64,000 nucleotides of DNA, taken from the NCBI RefSeq assembly GCF_007994075.1, contig NZ_VIWU01000001.1:2356001-2420000 (forward strand), written 5' to 3'. Made by a program: the position numbers and the translations under genes. The stretch is from Pseudonocardia hierapolitana. Its GTDB lineage: Bacteria > Actinomycetota > Actinomycetes > Mycobacteriales > Pseudonocardiaceae. The notes under the pieces are model-generated. The model searched no databases. It was not told where the DNA came from and worked only from the letters and a program-made list of their open reading frames with translations. Positions 29,127-38,842 of the stretch are shown piece after piece. How positions within the stretch are numbered: the stretch's first letter is position 1; each line of letters starts with the position of its first letter.

Positions 29127-29756
29127 TCACCTCCGCTCCCCGGTGGAGGGCCCGAAACGGGCACCGAGGTGGTGGAGATCACGTCCACGGCGGGCGTGGT
29201 CGTCGCGAGCGCGCCCGGCGGCCGCCGCCAGGAGCGCCCTGCCGGCCAGTGTGGGGTTGCGCCGGTGCGCCGCGAGCACCTCGGCCCAGCCGATCTCGTG
29301 CAGGGCGCGGTGGAGCAGCCGTTCACCGGCCGCCCCACCGAGCTCGGCGGCGGCCTCCAGCACGGTGAGCCCGAGAGCGGTCACCGGCAGTCCCCGGTGC
29401 TCGGCGCGATCGGCGGCGCCGAGCTGCCGGGGCCACACGGCCACGCCCGTTCGGGCGGGCCGGCGCGCCGACGCGCTCACGCCGATCGTGCGCGGCGCGG
29501 CGCCCAGCAGCCCGTGCCACCACGCGGCCGCGGTTCCCGAGAGCACCGCACCCTTGCCGGCCCACAGCACGGCCGCCCACGCCAGTGCCTCGTCCCCCGC
29601 ACCGAAGCCGGGCACCAGGTAGACGCGCGGATGGAGTGGTCGCCACCGGCGCGTCCGCACCAGCCGGTCCACCGCCGCCGCGCTGAGACCGCCCCGAATC
29701 GCCTGCTCGCGGGAGATCACGCCCGCCTGGCGGGCGAGGAGGAGCTCCAGAGCCAT
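29127..29756 (-). CDS. AbiEi-like antitoxin-domain protein, C-terminally short
   Basis: The N-terminal part (LLARQAGVISREQAIRGGLS, then RWRPLHPRVYLVPG and LSGTAAAWWHGLLG) matches the winged-helix plus middle region of actinobacterial proteins annotated as type IV AbiEi-like antitoxins. These usually continue into a Vsr/DUF559-like domain to about 300 residues. Here the protein ends after 209 residues in a low-complexity RARDDHARRGRD tail, just before typA, so the C-terminal domain has been lost. No toxin partner is adjacent. It may be decaying. A start at 29780 is possible. Confidence 0.6.
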   Translation of the reverse strand: MALELLLARQAGVISREQAIRGGLSAAAVDRLVRTRRWRPLHPRVYLVPGFGAGDEALAWAAVLWAGKGAVLSGTAAAWWHGLLGAAPRTIGVSASARRPARTGVAVWPRQLGAADRAEHRGLPVTALGLTVLEAAAELGGAAGERLLHRALHEIGWAEVLAAHRRNPTLAGRALLAAAAGRARDDHARRGRDLHHLGARFGPSTGERR

Positions 29757-29907
29757 GCCGGCACGGACGGAGCCGAGCACGCATCGGTTCCGTCTCGTTC
29801 ACAGGTGCGAACGGCCTCGATGCCGTCGTTCCGCTCACGTGCCCCGTCTCGGCCGACGCGACCGGTCTCGCCGGGCGCGCCCCGTCGACGGGCGGGTGCG
29901 TCAGCCG

Positions 29908-30783
29908 TTACGGGGTGCAGGGGCCGGCCTGCGGGGCGGCCTCCGTCCCACTCCGGAGCAGGGTCACCAGGTCGGCGGCAACCGCGCGGTCGGCGGGCAC
30001 CCAGTCGAGGCCGGGGACGTCGGCGGCGTCGACCCAGCGCAGGGCCCCGTGCTCCAGCGGCTCCGGCTCGGGGCTGCCCGGTGCCAGCTCGGCGGTGTGC
30101 ACCCGCAGCAGCACGTCGGCGAGCGGCAGGTCGGTGCCGAGCCGTCCGGTCACGCGGACGTCGACGCCCAGCTCCTCCCGCAGCTCGCGCACGACCGCGT
30201 CGGGCTCCGCCTCACCCTGCTCCACGCGCCCGCCCGGCAGCTCCCAGCGCCCGGCGAGCTCGGCGGGCCGGGTGCGTCGGGCGGCGAGCACGGCGCCGTC
30301 CCGCACCACCGCGGTGGCGACGACGACCGGCCGGCCCGTGACCTCCGCCGCCCGCTCGACCAGCACCTCCGCGCGCGCGGCCAGCAGCCGCAGCACGAGC
30401 CGCCTGCCGAGCACCACGTCGCCGAGGCGTCCGAGCAGGCCCAGCGGCGACGTCCAGCCGACCTCGTCGAGCAGGAGAGTGCCCGCCGCGGTCTCGGTCA
30501 ACGTGGTCTGGTGGCTCAACGCGCGCAGCGGCCCGGCCACCAGCACCGACTCGAGGCCCGCCTGCGACACGGCCGTGATCCGGGTCCGCAGCGGCACCCG
30601 GACGCCGGGGGCCACGCGCACCCCGGACCGGACGGTCTCACCGAGGCACACCAGCCGGCCGGGCGCCGCGAACCGGTGGCCGCAGCGTCGCATCGCCTCC
30701 GCCGACACCTCGGCGTCACGCAGGAGACCCGCGACGGTGCGGCGCGGGGCGTCGATCAGCACGGTCGACCGCAGTACGGGCAC
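29908..30783 (-). CDS. mutT2: START/SRPBCC domain fused to MutT2-like Nudix hydrolase
   Basis: Residues 1-145 form an SRPBCC/START-like domain (MPVLRSTVLIDAPRRTVAGLL...). Residues about 150-285 are a MutT2-type Nudix domain with the Nudix box GGRVEQGEAEPDAVVRELREELGV split across two text lines here as GGRVEQGEAEPDAVV and RELREELGV. The flanking RPAELAGRWELPGG and DWVPADR are close to mycobacterial MutT2, which cleans 8-oxo-dGTP and related nucleotides. In mycobacteria MutT2 is a single-domain protein near phhB, and phhB is also nearby here. The fusion to a lipid-binding-type fold is the unusual feature. The start is GTG 30783. Confidence 0.85.
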   Translation of the reverse strand: MPVLRSTVLIDAPRRTVAGLLRDAEVSAEAMRRCGHRFAAPGRLVCLGETVRSGVRVAPGVRVPLRTRITAVSQAGLESVLVAGPLRALSHQTTLTETAAGTLLLDEVGWTSPLGLLGRLGDVVLGRRLVLRLLAARAEVLVERAAEVTGRPVVVATAVVRDGAVLAARRTRPAELAGRWELPGGRVEQGEAEPDAVVRELREELGVDVRVTGRLGTDLPLADVLLRVHTAELAPGSPEPEPLEHGALRWVDAADVPGLDWVPADRAVAADLVTLLRSGTEAAPQAGPCTP

Positions 30784-30900
30784 CGCCCGATGATGTCAGC
30801 GGCCCAGCACGAGCACAGATGGGGGCGCTGGGGCCACGACCAGGTGAAATAGCCGCAGGACCGGCGACCGCGGCCCCCTGTCGCTCGTACCGTGATCCAC

Positions 30901-32433
30901 ATGGCTCCAGCCGAGCAGGCGCCGATCGCCACTCCCGCATTCGCCGTCGTGCGTCGCGGGTACGACCCCGACCAGGTCGCGTACCACCTCAGCCGGGTCG
31001 ACGCCGAGATGACGATCCTCGCCGCAGACCGCACCGCAGCCGCAGACCAGGCCGCCCAGCTCGGCCAGCAGCTCGCGTCGTGCCGCAAGGAGCTGGACAC
31101 CGCGCACGCCGAGATCGAGCGGCTGCGCGGGGAGCTGCGGGCGCTGGCCGGTCCCCCGGACACGATCGACAGCATGAACGAGCGGCTGCAGGTGATGCTG
31201 CGGCTGGCCAAGGAGGAGTTCACCGGCCTGCGGGCCGACGTGTCCGCCCAGGCCGCCGCCCACGCAGCGGAGATCATCGCCTCCGTCGGCGCCGAGGGGG
31301 GCGACCTGGGGGGCTTCGGTTTCGACGAGGCGGAACTGCGCGGCCCGCGCGACGAGGAGGAGCTCGAGCGGATGCGCCGCGAGGCCGCCGCGGAGCGCGC
31401 CCGTCTCGACGACGAGGCCGCCGCCCGGCGGGCCGCCGCCGACGAGGAGTTCCGCCAGATCCTCGCGCTGCGCTGCCGCGAGGCGATGGCGCAGCTGGCG
31501 AAGCTGCAGACCGAGGCGATGCGCAGCGCCCGACACGTGATGGACGAGGCGGACGAGCAGGCCCGCACCGTCCTCGCGGACGCCAAGGAAGCGGTGCGGC
31601 AGACCGTCGAGGACGCCCAGCGCGAGGTCGACGACCTGCAGCAGCTGCGGCTCCACCTCGCTGCCCAGCTCGACACGAGCCGTCAGCTGCTCGACCGGGC
31701 CATCCCGGAGGGGCGGGCCGCAACCAACGGCGACGCGCGCTCCGCCAAGCCGGCCGAGGGGAGGTCGGCAGCGGCCGCCCCGAGCCTCCCGGACCAGGCA
31801 GCCGCCCAGCAGGCGACGCCGAGCGCGCCTGCCCCCGCCGACCAGCCGCCGCCCGGTGCGGGATCGGCGGCGACGCAGGCCGCGCCGCCCGAGGCGCCGG
31901 TCGCCCCCGCGGCACCGGTCGCCCCCGCGGCACCGGTCGCCCCCGCGGCATCGGTCGCCCCCGCGGCATCGGTCGCCCCCGCGGCACCGGTCAGCACCGA
32001 GGCACCGGTCACCACCGAGGCACCAGCCGCCGACCAGGGCCGCCAGCACCAGGCCGAGCACGCCCCGCCGGCGCAGGTCCCGCCGGCGCAGGTCCCGCCG
32101 GCGCAGGTCCCGCCGGCGCAGGTCCCGCAGGCGCACGTCCCGTCCCCGGCCGAGCAGCCGCTTCCCCCGCCCATGCTGCCTGCGCGCGCCGTGCCGCCCG
32201 GATGGCCGATCCAGCCCGGTGCGCTCGCGGTGCCGCAGGTGGGCGCCGCCGAGCCGCACGACCACACCCAGTCCGGGCTGGCCGACCTCGGGCTCGTCCC
32301 GGCCGACGGCCCCCGTGCCCAGCCGATGCGCATCCCCCCGCGCGACCCCGAGACCTCGGACGTGCCGGGCCCGTCCCGCATCCCGGTCGAGGAGCAGGAC
32401 CAGCAGGTCGCACCCCCGCGCCGCTACCCCTGA
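30901..32433 (+). CDS. DivIVA-domain coiled-coil protein with low-complexity tail
   Basis: The N-terminus (FAVVRRGYDPDQVAYHLSRVD, about residues 14-34) is a DivIVA/Wag31-type domain. Residues 40-270 are almost continuous coiled coil. The C-terminal half is Pro/Ala-rich with tandem VAPAAP and PPAQV repeats. Such proteins scaffold polar growth and the divisome. ATG 30901 is preferred because a TAnnnT box (TACCGT, 30888-30893) lies 7 nt upstream, fitting a leaderless transcript. An in-frame GTG at 30892 is the alternative. Length (510 aa) is much greater than Wag31, so I give no symbol. Confidence 0.82.
   Translation: MAPAEQAPIATPAFAVVRRGYDPDQVAYHLSRVDAEMTILAADRTAAADQAAQLGQQLASCRKELDTAHAEIERLRGELRALAGPPDTIDSMNERLQVMLRLAKEEFTGLRADVSAQAAAHAAEIIASVGAEGGDLGGFGFDEAELRGPRDEEELERMRREAAAERARLDDEAAARRAAADEEFRQILALRCREAMAQLAKLQTEAMRSARHVMDEADEQARTVLADAKEAVRQTVEDAQREVDDLQQLRLHLAAQLDTSRQLLDRAIPEGRAATNGDARSAKPAEGRSAAAAPSLPDQAAAQQATPSAPAPADQPPPGAGSAATQAAPPEAPVAPAAPVAPAAPVAPAASVAPAASVAPAAPVSTEAPVTTEAPAADQGRQHQAEHAPPAQVPPAQVPPAQVPPAQVPQAHVPSPAEQPLPPPMLPARAVPPGWPIQPGALAVPQVGAAEPHDHTQSGLADLGLVPADGPRAQPMRIPPRDPETSDVPGPSRIPVEEQDQQVAPPRRYP
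31894..32019 (+). repeat. Seven 18-bp in-frame tandem repeats
   Basis: Seven consecutive 18-bp units, related to gcaccggtcgcccccgcg, encode the hexapeptide VAPAAP/S series inside the DivIVA-like gene. Units 2 and 3 are identical, units 4 and 5 share one change, and the last two diverge (VSTEAP, VTTEAP). Copy number is likely to vary between strains without breaking the frame. Confidence 0.85.
32065..32139 (+). repeat. Five 15-bp in-frame tandem repeats
   Basis: Five units of ccgccggcgcaggtc (the last one diverged) encode PPAQV repeats in the tail of the DivIVA-like protein. The first four are identical, which indicates recent expansion. Confidence 0.85.
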
Positions 32434-32488
32434 CGTGCATCGGCGCGCGACTCGCGGCGGCGGAACGCCCGACTCACCGTGACGAGAT

Positions 32489-32520
32489 GTCGGACTCGCC
32501 CACACCTGCGCGAGTCCGAC
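32489..32520. terminator. Hairpin between convergent DivIVA-like and sensor-kinase genes
   Basis: GTCGGACTCG (32489-32498) and CGAGTCCGAC (32511-32520) form a perfect 10-bp stem with a 12-nt loop. It lies between two converging genes and probably terminates transcription from both sides. Confidence 0.55.
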
Positions 32521-32575
32521 GTTCGAGCACGGCGAGTCCGACGAACGCGCACGGCGAGTCGTGCGTTCGAGCGCG
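32511..32575. repeat. Three 22-bp tandem repeats
   Basis: Three adjacent 22-bp units begin CGAGTC: 32511-32532, 32533-32554 and 32555-32575. Units 1 and 2 share CGAGTCCGACG at the left and GCACGG at the right. The first unit is also the right arm of the hairpin upstream. The intergenic stretch 32434-32607 contains nothing else recognisable. Confidence 0.6.
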
Positions 32576-32607
32576 ATGAGCCGCGCGCGTTCCGACGGAG
32601 CGTGGGC

Positions 32608-33954
32608 TCAGGTCGTCCGGCTGTTCAGCGTGGGCCAGCGCACCTCGATGCGTCCGCCACCGGTGGGCGTCGCGCCGGCGGACACGACGCCACCGCGGCC
32701 GTGCACGAGGGCCGCGACCAGCGCCAGCCCGAGCCCGGCCCCGCCGCCCGCCTCCGGCGAGAGCCGCACGAACCGGTCGAAGATCCGCTCACGGTCGGCG
32801 GCGGGGATGCCCGGCCCGTCGTCCTCGACGAGCAGCCGGACCACCCGCCCCGCGGGCAGGATGCTGATCCGCACCAGGGACCGGGCGTAGCGCCGCGCGT
32901 TGGAGATGAGGTTGTCCAGCACCAGGGCCACCTCCGACGGGCTCGCCCCGACCTCGGCCGGGGTGGGCGCCACGAGCTGCAGCACCGGGTCGTCGAGGCG
33001 GCCGCAGCCGGGACCGCCGCCCGCCCGGACGATGGCGGCCTGTGCGGCGGCGACGAGGTCCACCGGCTGGGCGGGCGGGCGCTGCCCGGCGTCGGCACGG
33101 GCGAGGGCGAGCAGGTCGGAGAGCAACGTCGTGAGCCGCGTCGCCTCGTCGACGACGGCCCGCAGCGTCTCGTCCGTGAGCTCCGGGTCCGGGTGGGCGA
33201 CGGCGACCTCCGCCTGGGCCCGGATCGCGGCCACCGGGGAGCGCAGCTCGTGGGCGGCGTCGCCGGTGAACCGCTCGAGCCGGGTCACCGCCTCGTCCCG
33301 CCGGGCGAGCAGGGCGTTGAACTCCTCGGCGAGCGCGCGCAGCTCGTCCTGGGCACCCGGCACCGGCAGGCGCTCCCCCGGCGGGAGGGCCGCGGCGGCC
33401 ACGCGCATCCGGTCGACGGGACGCAGGGCGGCCCGGGTGGCGGCCCACGCCGCGAGCGCGACCACCGCGGCCACGATCAGCGCGCCGACGACGAACCCGA
33501 CAGCGGCGTTCGCCAGCAGGATGGCCCCGCCCACGAGGTCCGAGGTCACGACGACGAGCCGGGGCGAGCCGTCCGGCATCACGGCGGGCACGGCGAGCCA
33601 GCGGCGCAGCTCCCTGAAGTCGCCGACGACGAACGCGTCGCCGGACGCGAGCGCGCGGGTCTGGTCGGGTCGCAGCGGCAGCTCCGGGCCGCCGTCGACG
33701 GGCACGCCGGACATGTCGACGACGCGCAGCTCGAACCTGCGGACCTGGGCGGGCGGTGTGCCGGCAGCCAGCTGCTCGGCCACTACGCGGGCGTCTGTGC
33801 GCAGCTCGGCGTCGGCGGCACCGAGCATCGTCTCGTACAGCATGCTGACGCCGAGCCTGCTCAGCGCGAGCATGCCGATCAGCGCGACGCACCCGACCAC
33901 GAGCGTGATGCGCAGGCGCAGCGGGCGGGCCGACCACCACTGCCGGAGCTTCAC
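32608..33954 (-). CDS. Two-component sensor histidine kinase
   Basis: The 448-residue membrane kinase starts at GTG 33954 (MKLRQWWSARPLRLRITLVV). Two transmembrane helices (about 17-38 and 150-175) flank an extracytoplasmic sensor of about 110 residues. A HAMP region, the phospho-acceptor box FTGDAAHELRSPVAAIRAQ, the N-box DNLISNARRYA, DDGPGIP and GGGAGLGLAL follow in order. It overlaps its response regulator (GTGA). The signal is unknown; the linked lipid-carrier/exporter genes suggest an envelope signal. Confidence 0.9.
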   Translation of the reverse strand: MKLRQWWSARPLRLRITLVVGCVALIGMLALSRLGVSMLYETMLGAADAELRTDARVVAEQLAAGTPPAQVRRFELRVVDMSGVPVDGGPELPLRPDQTRALASGDAFVVGDFRELRRWLAVPAVMPDGSPRLVVVTSDLVGGAILLANAAVGFVVGALIVAAVVALAAWAATRAALRPVDRMRVAAAALPPGERLPVPGAQDELRALAEEFNALLARRDEAVTRLERFTGDAAHELRSPVAAIRAQAEVAVAHPDPELTDETLRAVVDEATRLTTLLSDLLALARADAGQRPPAQPVDLVAAAQAAIVRAGGGPGCGRLDDPVLQLVAPTPAEVGASPSEVALVLDNLISNARRYARSLVRISILPAGRVVRLLVEDDGPGIPAADRERIFDRFVRLSPEAGGGAGLGLALVAALVHGRGGVVSAGATPTGGGRIEVRWPTLNSRTT

Positions 33955-34634
33955 GGCGACTCGACGATGTACCCGTAGCCGCGGACGGTCTTGAGCACGT
34001 GCCCGGCACCCACGCCGTCGAGCTTGCGCCGCACGTACCCGACGTAGACCTCCACGACGTTGCGGCTGGCGGCCTGCTCGTCGCCCCACACGAGCCGCAG
34101 GAGCTCGTCCTTGGCGACCGCCGTGTCCGGCCGGCTGGCGAGGGCGTGCAGCAGGGCGAACTCGCGGGGCGACAGCTCCACGACGTCGCCGTGCCAGCTC
34201 ACGGAGCGCGCGACCGGGTCGACGAGCAGCGGACCGAGCCGCACGCGCTGGCCGGTGCGGCCGAGCGCCGCGTCGCGGCGGCGCAGCATGGCCCGCAGCT
34301 GGGCCACGAGCACCACGAACGCGAACGGCTTGACCAGGTAGCCGTCGGCGCCGAGGTCGAGGCCGTCGGCCTGGTCGAACTCGCCGTCCTTCGCCGACAG
34401 CAGCAGCACCGGGGTGTCCACGCCGGCCGCCCGCAGCTGTTCGAGCACCCGGTAACCGGAGAGCCCGGGGAGGATGATGTCGAGCACGACCGCGTCGAAG
34501 CTCCCGGTGAGGGCAGCTTGCAGCCCGGAGTGGCCGTCACCGACGGCGACGACCTCCATGCCCTCGGCCGTCAGGCCGCGCGCGACGGCCGTCCGAATGC
34601 CGGGCTCGTCGTCCACCACAAGCACGCGCGCCAC
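33951..34634 (-). CDS. OmpR-family response regulator
   Basis: The 227-residue regulator starts at GTG 34634 (VARVLVVDDEPG), with ggagg 9 nt upstream. The receiver has the acidic pair DDE, the phospho-aspartate in AVVLDIILPG, and the lysine in LVKPF. The C-terminal winged helix has RNVVEVYVGYVRRKLDG and TVRGYGYIVE. The earlier in-frame codons are not conserved in type. It is divergent from the LolA-like gene, and 11-bp spaced repeats lie in between. Confidence 0.9.
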   Translation of the reverse strand: MARVLVVDDEPGIRTAVARGLTAEGMEVVAVGDGHSGLQAALTGSFDAVVLDIILPGLSGYRVLEQLRAAGVDTPVLLLSAKDGEFDQADGLDLGADGYLVKPFAFVVLVAQLRAMLRRRDAALGRTGQRVRLGPLLVDPVARSVSWHGDVVELSPREFALLHALASRPDTAVAKDELLRLVWGDEQAASRNVVEVYVGYVRRKLDGVGAGHVLKTVRGYGYIVESP

Positions 34635-34733
34635 GTTCGATTGCCTCCGCTTCGCTCCGGCGGGCTCGCGGGCCTTCGAGGCGCAGTCCTGCCCGCTCGC
34701 GGCGGACGCTACCCGTATCCCGAATCCGCACAC

Positions 34734-34750
34734 CTCAGAACACTCTCAGC
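34734..34750. promoter_or_regulatory. 11-bp spaced direct repeats, possible response-regulator site
   Basis: CTCAG occurs at 34734-34738 and again at 34745-34749, within ACCTCAGAACA and CTCTCAGCGCG. Eleven-base spacing on one face of the helix is typical of OmpR-family sites. It lies 24-40 bp before the LolA-like start and upstream of the regulator gene. Confidence 0.35.
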
Positions 34751-34773
34751 GCGCGTCCGTCACGCTATGCCCC

Positions 34774-35789
34774 ATGGCCACCGCACGCAGCAACAGGTTG
34801 GGACGCACGGCCGCCGCCGGTATCGCGGTGGCGGGTGCGGTCGGGCTGGGCATGCTGGCGGTTCCGGCGGGGGCGGGCGCGCAGCCGGCGCTCCCGCCCG
34901 TCGAACCCGAGGAGCTGGTCCGGTCGGTGCTCGCCGCCGATCCGCAGCCGCTCGCCGGCGCGGTCGAGCTGGAGAACGGGCTCGGTCTGCCCGCGCTGCC
35001 GGGCGTGCCGCAGGCCGCGAACGGCACGAGCACGGCACGGATCTGGTCCGACGGCGACCGCCGTGGCCGCGTCCAACTTCCCACCGAGACGGGTGAGCGC
35101 ACGCTCGTGTCGGACGGCGAGACGTTCTGGTCGTGGAACTCGGAGGACCGCACGGTGCGGCGGATGCCGGAGGGTGAGCACGAGCGCGACACCGCGAACG
35201 CCGACCCGGGCGCCGCCGCGGCCGAGGCGATCGCCAAGCTGCGGCCCACGAGCGTGATCAGCGTCGACGGCACGTCGGAGGTCGCAGGCCGCCCGGCCTA
35301 CGACCTGGTGCTCGCGCCTGCGTCGACCGAGCGCACGCTCCTGCGGGAGGTCAGGGTGGCGGTGGACGCCGAGCACCGGATGCCGCTGCGGCTCACCGTG
35401 CTGGCCACGGGATCGGCTGATCCCGCCCTGCAGATCGGGTTCACCGACATCGGGTTCGGTCCCCAGGATCCGGAGCTGTTCCGGTTCACCCCACCGCCCG
35501 GGGCCACGGTCGAGGACGCGCGGCGACCCGATGGACACCGCGCCGGGGACGCCGAACCGACCACGGTGGGCGACGGCTGGGACACTGTGTTCGTGGCCAC
35601 CGCTCCGGGACCGGACGCCGAACGCCCTGAGGGCCTCCCCGAGCTCGGCGAGCTGGGCCGCCCGATCAACGGGCCATGGGGCAGCGGGCGCTTGATCACG
35701 AGCGCGGTGGCGAGCGTGGTCGTCACCGACGACGGCCGGATCGCCGCCGGGGCCGTTCCCGAGCAGGTACTCACCGAGGCGTTGACCCG

Positions 35790-35793
<4 letters not shown>
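34774..35793 (+). CDS. Secreted LolA/RseB-like lipid-binding protein
   Basis: The 339-residue protein has a signal peptide (MATARSNRLGRTAAAGIAVA..., cleavage near GAGAQP). It then has the LolA/MucB-like beta sheet pattern: ARIWSDGDRRGRVQLPTETGE, DGETFWSWNSEDRTVRRM, and AGRPAYDLVLAPAS followed by VRVAVDAEHRMPLRLTV. Such proteins bind lipid or sense envelope state outside the membrane. Its stop overlaps the GTG of the ABC ATPase, so the three genes form an export operon, divergent from the two-component system. Confidence 0.82.
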
Positions 35794-36775
<982 letters not shown>

Positions 36776-36779
<4 letters not shown>

Positions 36780-37630
36780 CGACTGCTGTACTCCCCCACG
36801 CCGACACCCCGCGCGGCGTCCCGGTGAGCCGCCTGCTCGGCTCCGAGCTGCGCTGGGTGCTGCGCCGCCCGCGGACGCTCGTGATGCTCGGCGTGTTCGC
36901 GCTCATCCCCGTGCTGATCTCGATCGGCGTGGCGGTGGCGGACGCGGGCGACGGCCCGGGTCGCGGCCTGATCGGCGCCGTCGCGGGCAACGGGCTCGTG
37001 CTGCCGGTCGTCGCGATCACGGTCTCCCTCGCGCTGCTGCTGCCGCTGGCCGTCGCGATGGTGGCGGCCGACGCTATCGCGGGCGAGGCCGCGCAGGGCA
37101 CGCTGCGCGGGCTGCTGCTCGCGCCGGTCGGGCGCCTGCGGCTGGTGGGCATGAAGGCGGTCGGCGTGCTCGTGGTCGCGACCCTCGCCGTGCTCGCGCT
37201 GGCCGTGGTGGGCGTCGTCGCGGGGATGGTGATCGTGGGCCGGCCCGAGGGGCAACTCGTCACGCTGTCCGGCACCACACTCGGGCTCGGCGACGCGCTC
37301 GGGCGGGTCGGGCTGGTCGTGGCCTGGACGATCGGGCAGCTGGCCGCGGTCGGCGCCGTGGCGCTGGCCGTCTCAGCGCTCACCGAACACCCGTCGGTGG
37401 TGGTCGCCTCCGTGCTGGGCGGGCTGATCGTGTTCGGGGTGCTGTCCGCCATCCCGGCGCTCGAGTGGCTGCAGCCCTACCTGCTCACCACCGGCTGGAC
37501 CGCGGGCGCCGATGTCCTGCGCGACCCGATGCCCCTCGACGGCCTGGTCACGAGCACCCTGCGAGCCCTCTGCTACCTGGCGGTGGGCGCCGGTCTCACC
37601 GTGTTCCGGATGCTTCGCCGCGACGCGTAG
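36776..37630 (+). CDS. ABC exporter permease
   Basis: The 284-residue membrane protein has six predicted helices starting after RRPRTLVMLG, with the ABC-2 type signature AGEAAQGTLRGLLLAPVGR between helices 2 and 3. GTG 36776 overlaps the ATPase stop. With the LolA-like protein it probably exports or extracts a lipid, peptide or drug-like compound; the substrate is unknown. Confidence 0.88.
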
Positions 37631-37648
37631 CACCCTCCCCGCCGTTCG

Positions 37649-38512
37649 TCAGGCGAGTCGCTCGGCGATCGCCCCCGCGAACGCGTCCGGCGCCTCCACG
37701 GGCGCGAAGTGACCCACGCCGTCCAGCGGGCGCAGCTCGACATCCGAGAAGAACCGTCCGAGCCGGTCGGACCACGACCGCGGGAAGAGCGGGTCGTGCT
37801 CGGGCCACAGCACGGTGGTGGGCACGGCGAGCCGGTCGGCGGGTGCCGGTGCGCGTTCCGCGAGCGACCGCGCGATCGCGCCGGACCCGGCCCGGTACCA
37901 GTTGATCGACGCGACGAACGCGCCCGGGCGCCCGTAAGCCGCCGCCAGGCGGTCGAGCTCGTCCGGGTCGGGCTCGAAGCCGGGCCCGGACCAGTGCGAC
38001 CAGAAGTGCGCGAGGTACGCACGCACCGCGGAGCGAGAACCGTCGAGCAGCTGCTCGGCGAGGTCGAGGCCGTGGAAGGCCTGGTACCAGAACTCCCGCT
38101 GGGCGTCCGGCGTCAGCACCCGCTCCCCGATGCCGGGCAGCGGAGGGGCGACGACGAGCGCCCGCACGAGATCGGGTCTCGCCGTGGCCGCGGCTTGGGC
38201 GATGCGCGACCCGATGTCGTACCCGGCGAGGACCGCGGGGCCGATCTCCAGCTCCTCGACGAGCGCCAACACGCTGCGGGCCTGGGCCTCGGCCGCGAAG
38301 TCGGCGGGAGCGGCGCCGGCCGGGCGCTGCGAGTCGCCGAACCCCCGCAGGTCCGGCACGACGACCCGGCAGCGGCCGGACAGCCGCGCCACCACCTCAC
38401 GGTGGTCCTTGCGGTCGCCGGGCCAGCCGTGCAGCAGGACGGCGGCGTCGCCCGCACCCGCGTGGTCGTCGTAGGCGAGTCGGAATCCCTCAACCGGGGA
38501 GCTGATCGGCAC
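37649..38512 (-). CDS. Alpha/beta hydrolase, epoxide-hydrolase-like
   Basis: The 287-residue enzyme has the oxyanion HGWPG motif. Its nucleophile elbow is AGYDIGSRIAQ, with aspartate as nucleophile as in epoxide hydrolases and haloalkane dehalogenases. The acid is in WPEHDPLFP and the catalytic histidine in GVGHFAP. The WxxxR-type context (VVPDLRGFGDSQRP) fits epoxide hydrolase or fluoroacetate dehalogenase relatives. It converges on the exporter permease and is divergent from phhB. Confidence 0.85.
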   Translation of the reverse strand: MPISSPVEGFRLAYDDHAGAGDAAVLLHGWPGDRKDHREVVARLSGRCRVVVPDLRGFGDSQRPAGAAPADFAAEAQARSVLALVEELEIGPAVLAGYDIGSRIAQAAATARPDLVRALVVAPPLPGIGERVLTPDAQREFWYQAFHGLDLAEQLLDGSRSAVRAYLAHFWSHWSGPGFEPDPDELDRLAAAYGRPGAFVASINWYRAGSGAIARSLAERAPAPADRLAVPTTVLWPEHDPLFPRSWSDRLGRFFSDVELRPLDGVGHFAPVEAPDAFAGAIAERLA

Positions 38513-38541
38513 GATGGCACCGTAAGCGGGAGAATGGGGCC

Positions 38542-38838
38542 ATGCCCAGGCTGTTGGACGACGACGAGATCGCTGCTGCTCTCGGGGGCCTCACCGGCTG
38601 GGAGCGTGACGGCGCCGCGCTGGTGCGCATCGCGGAGCTGCCGTCCTTCCCCGCCGCGATCGCGGTGGTGGACCGCGTCGCCGCCACCGCGGAGGAGCGC
38701 GACCACCACCCCGACATCGACATCCGCTGGCGCACGCTCACGTTCCGCTGCTCCACCCACTCCGTGGGCGGCATCACGGAGCTGGACGTGGCGTTGGCCG
38801 AGTCGATCTCGCAGGAGATCGACGCGGCCAACGCTTGA
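38542..38838 (+). CDS. phhB: Pterin-4a-carbinolamine dehydratase
   Basis: The 98-residue protein has the conserved EERDHHPDIDIRW and STHSVGGITELD motifs, with the histidines of the active site. It dehydrates 4a-hydroxytetrahydropterins. In M. tuberculosis phhB (Rv1159A) adjoins mutT2, and here the mutT2-type gene is 8 kb away in the same neighbourhood. A second pterin-type gene, folP2, is also in the window, but the link is only suggestive. Confidence 0.92.
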   Translation: MPRLLDDDEIAAALGGLTGWERDGAALVRIAELPSFPAAIAVVDRVAATAEERDHHPDIDIRWRTLTFRCSTHSVGGITELDVALAESISQEIDAANA

Positions 38839-38842
38839 GGGG

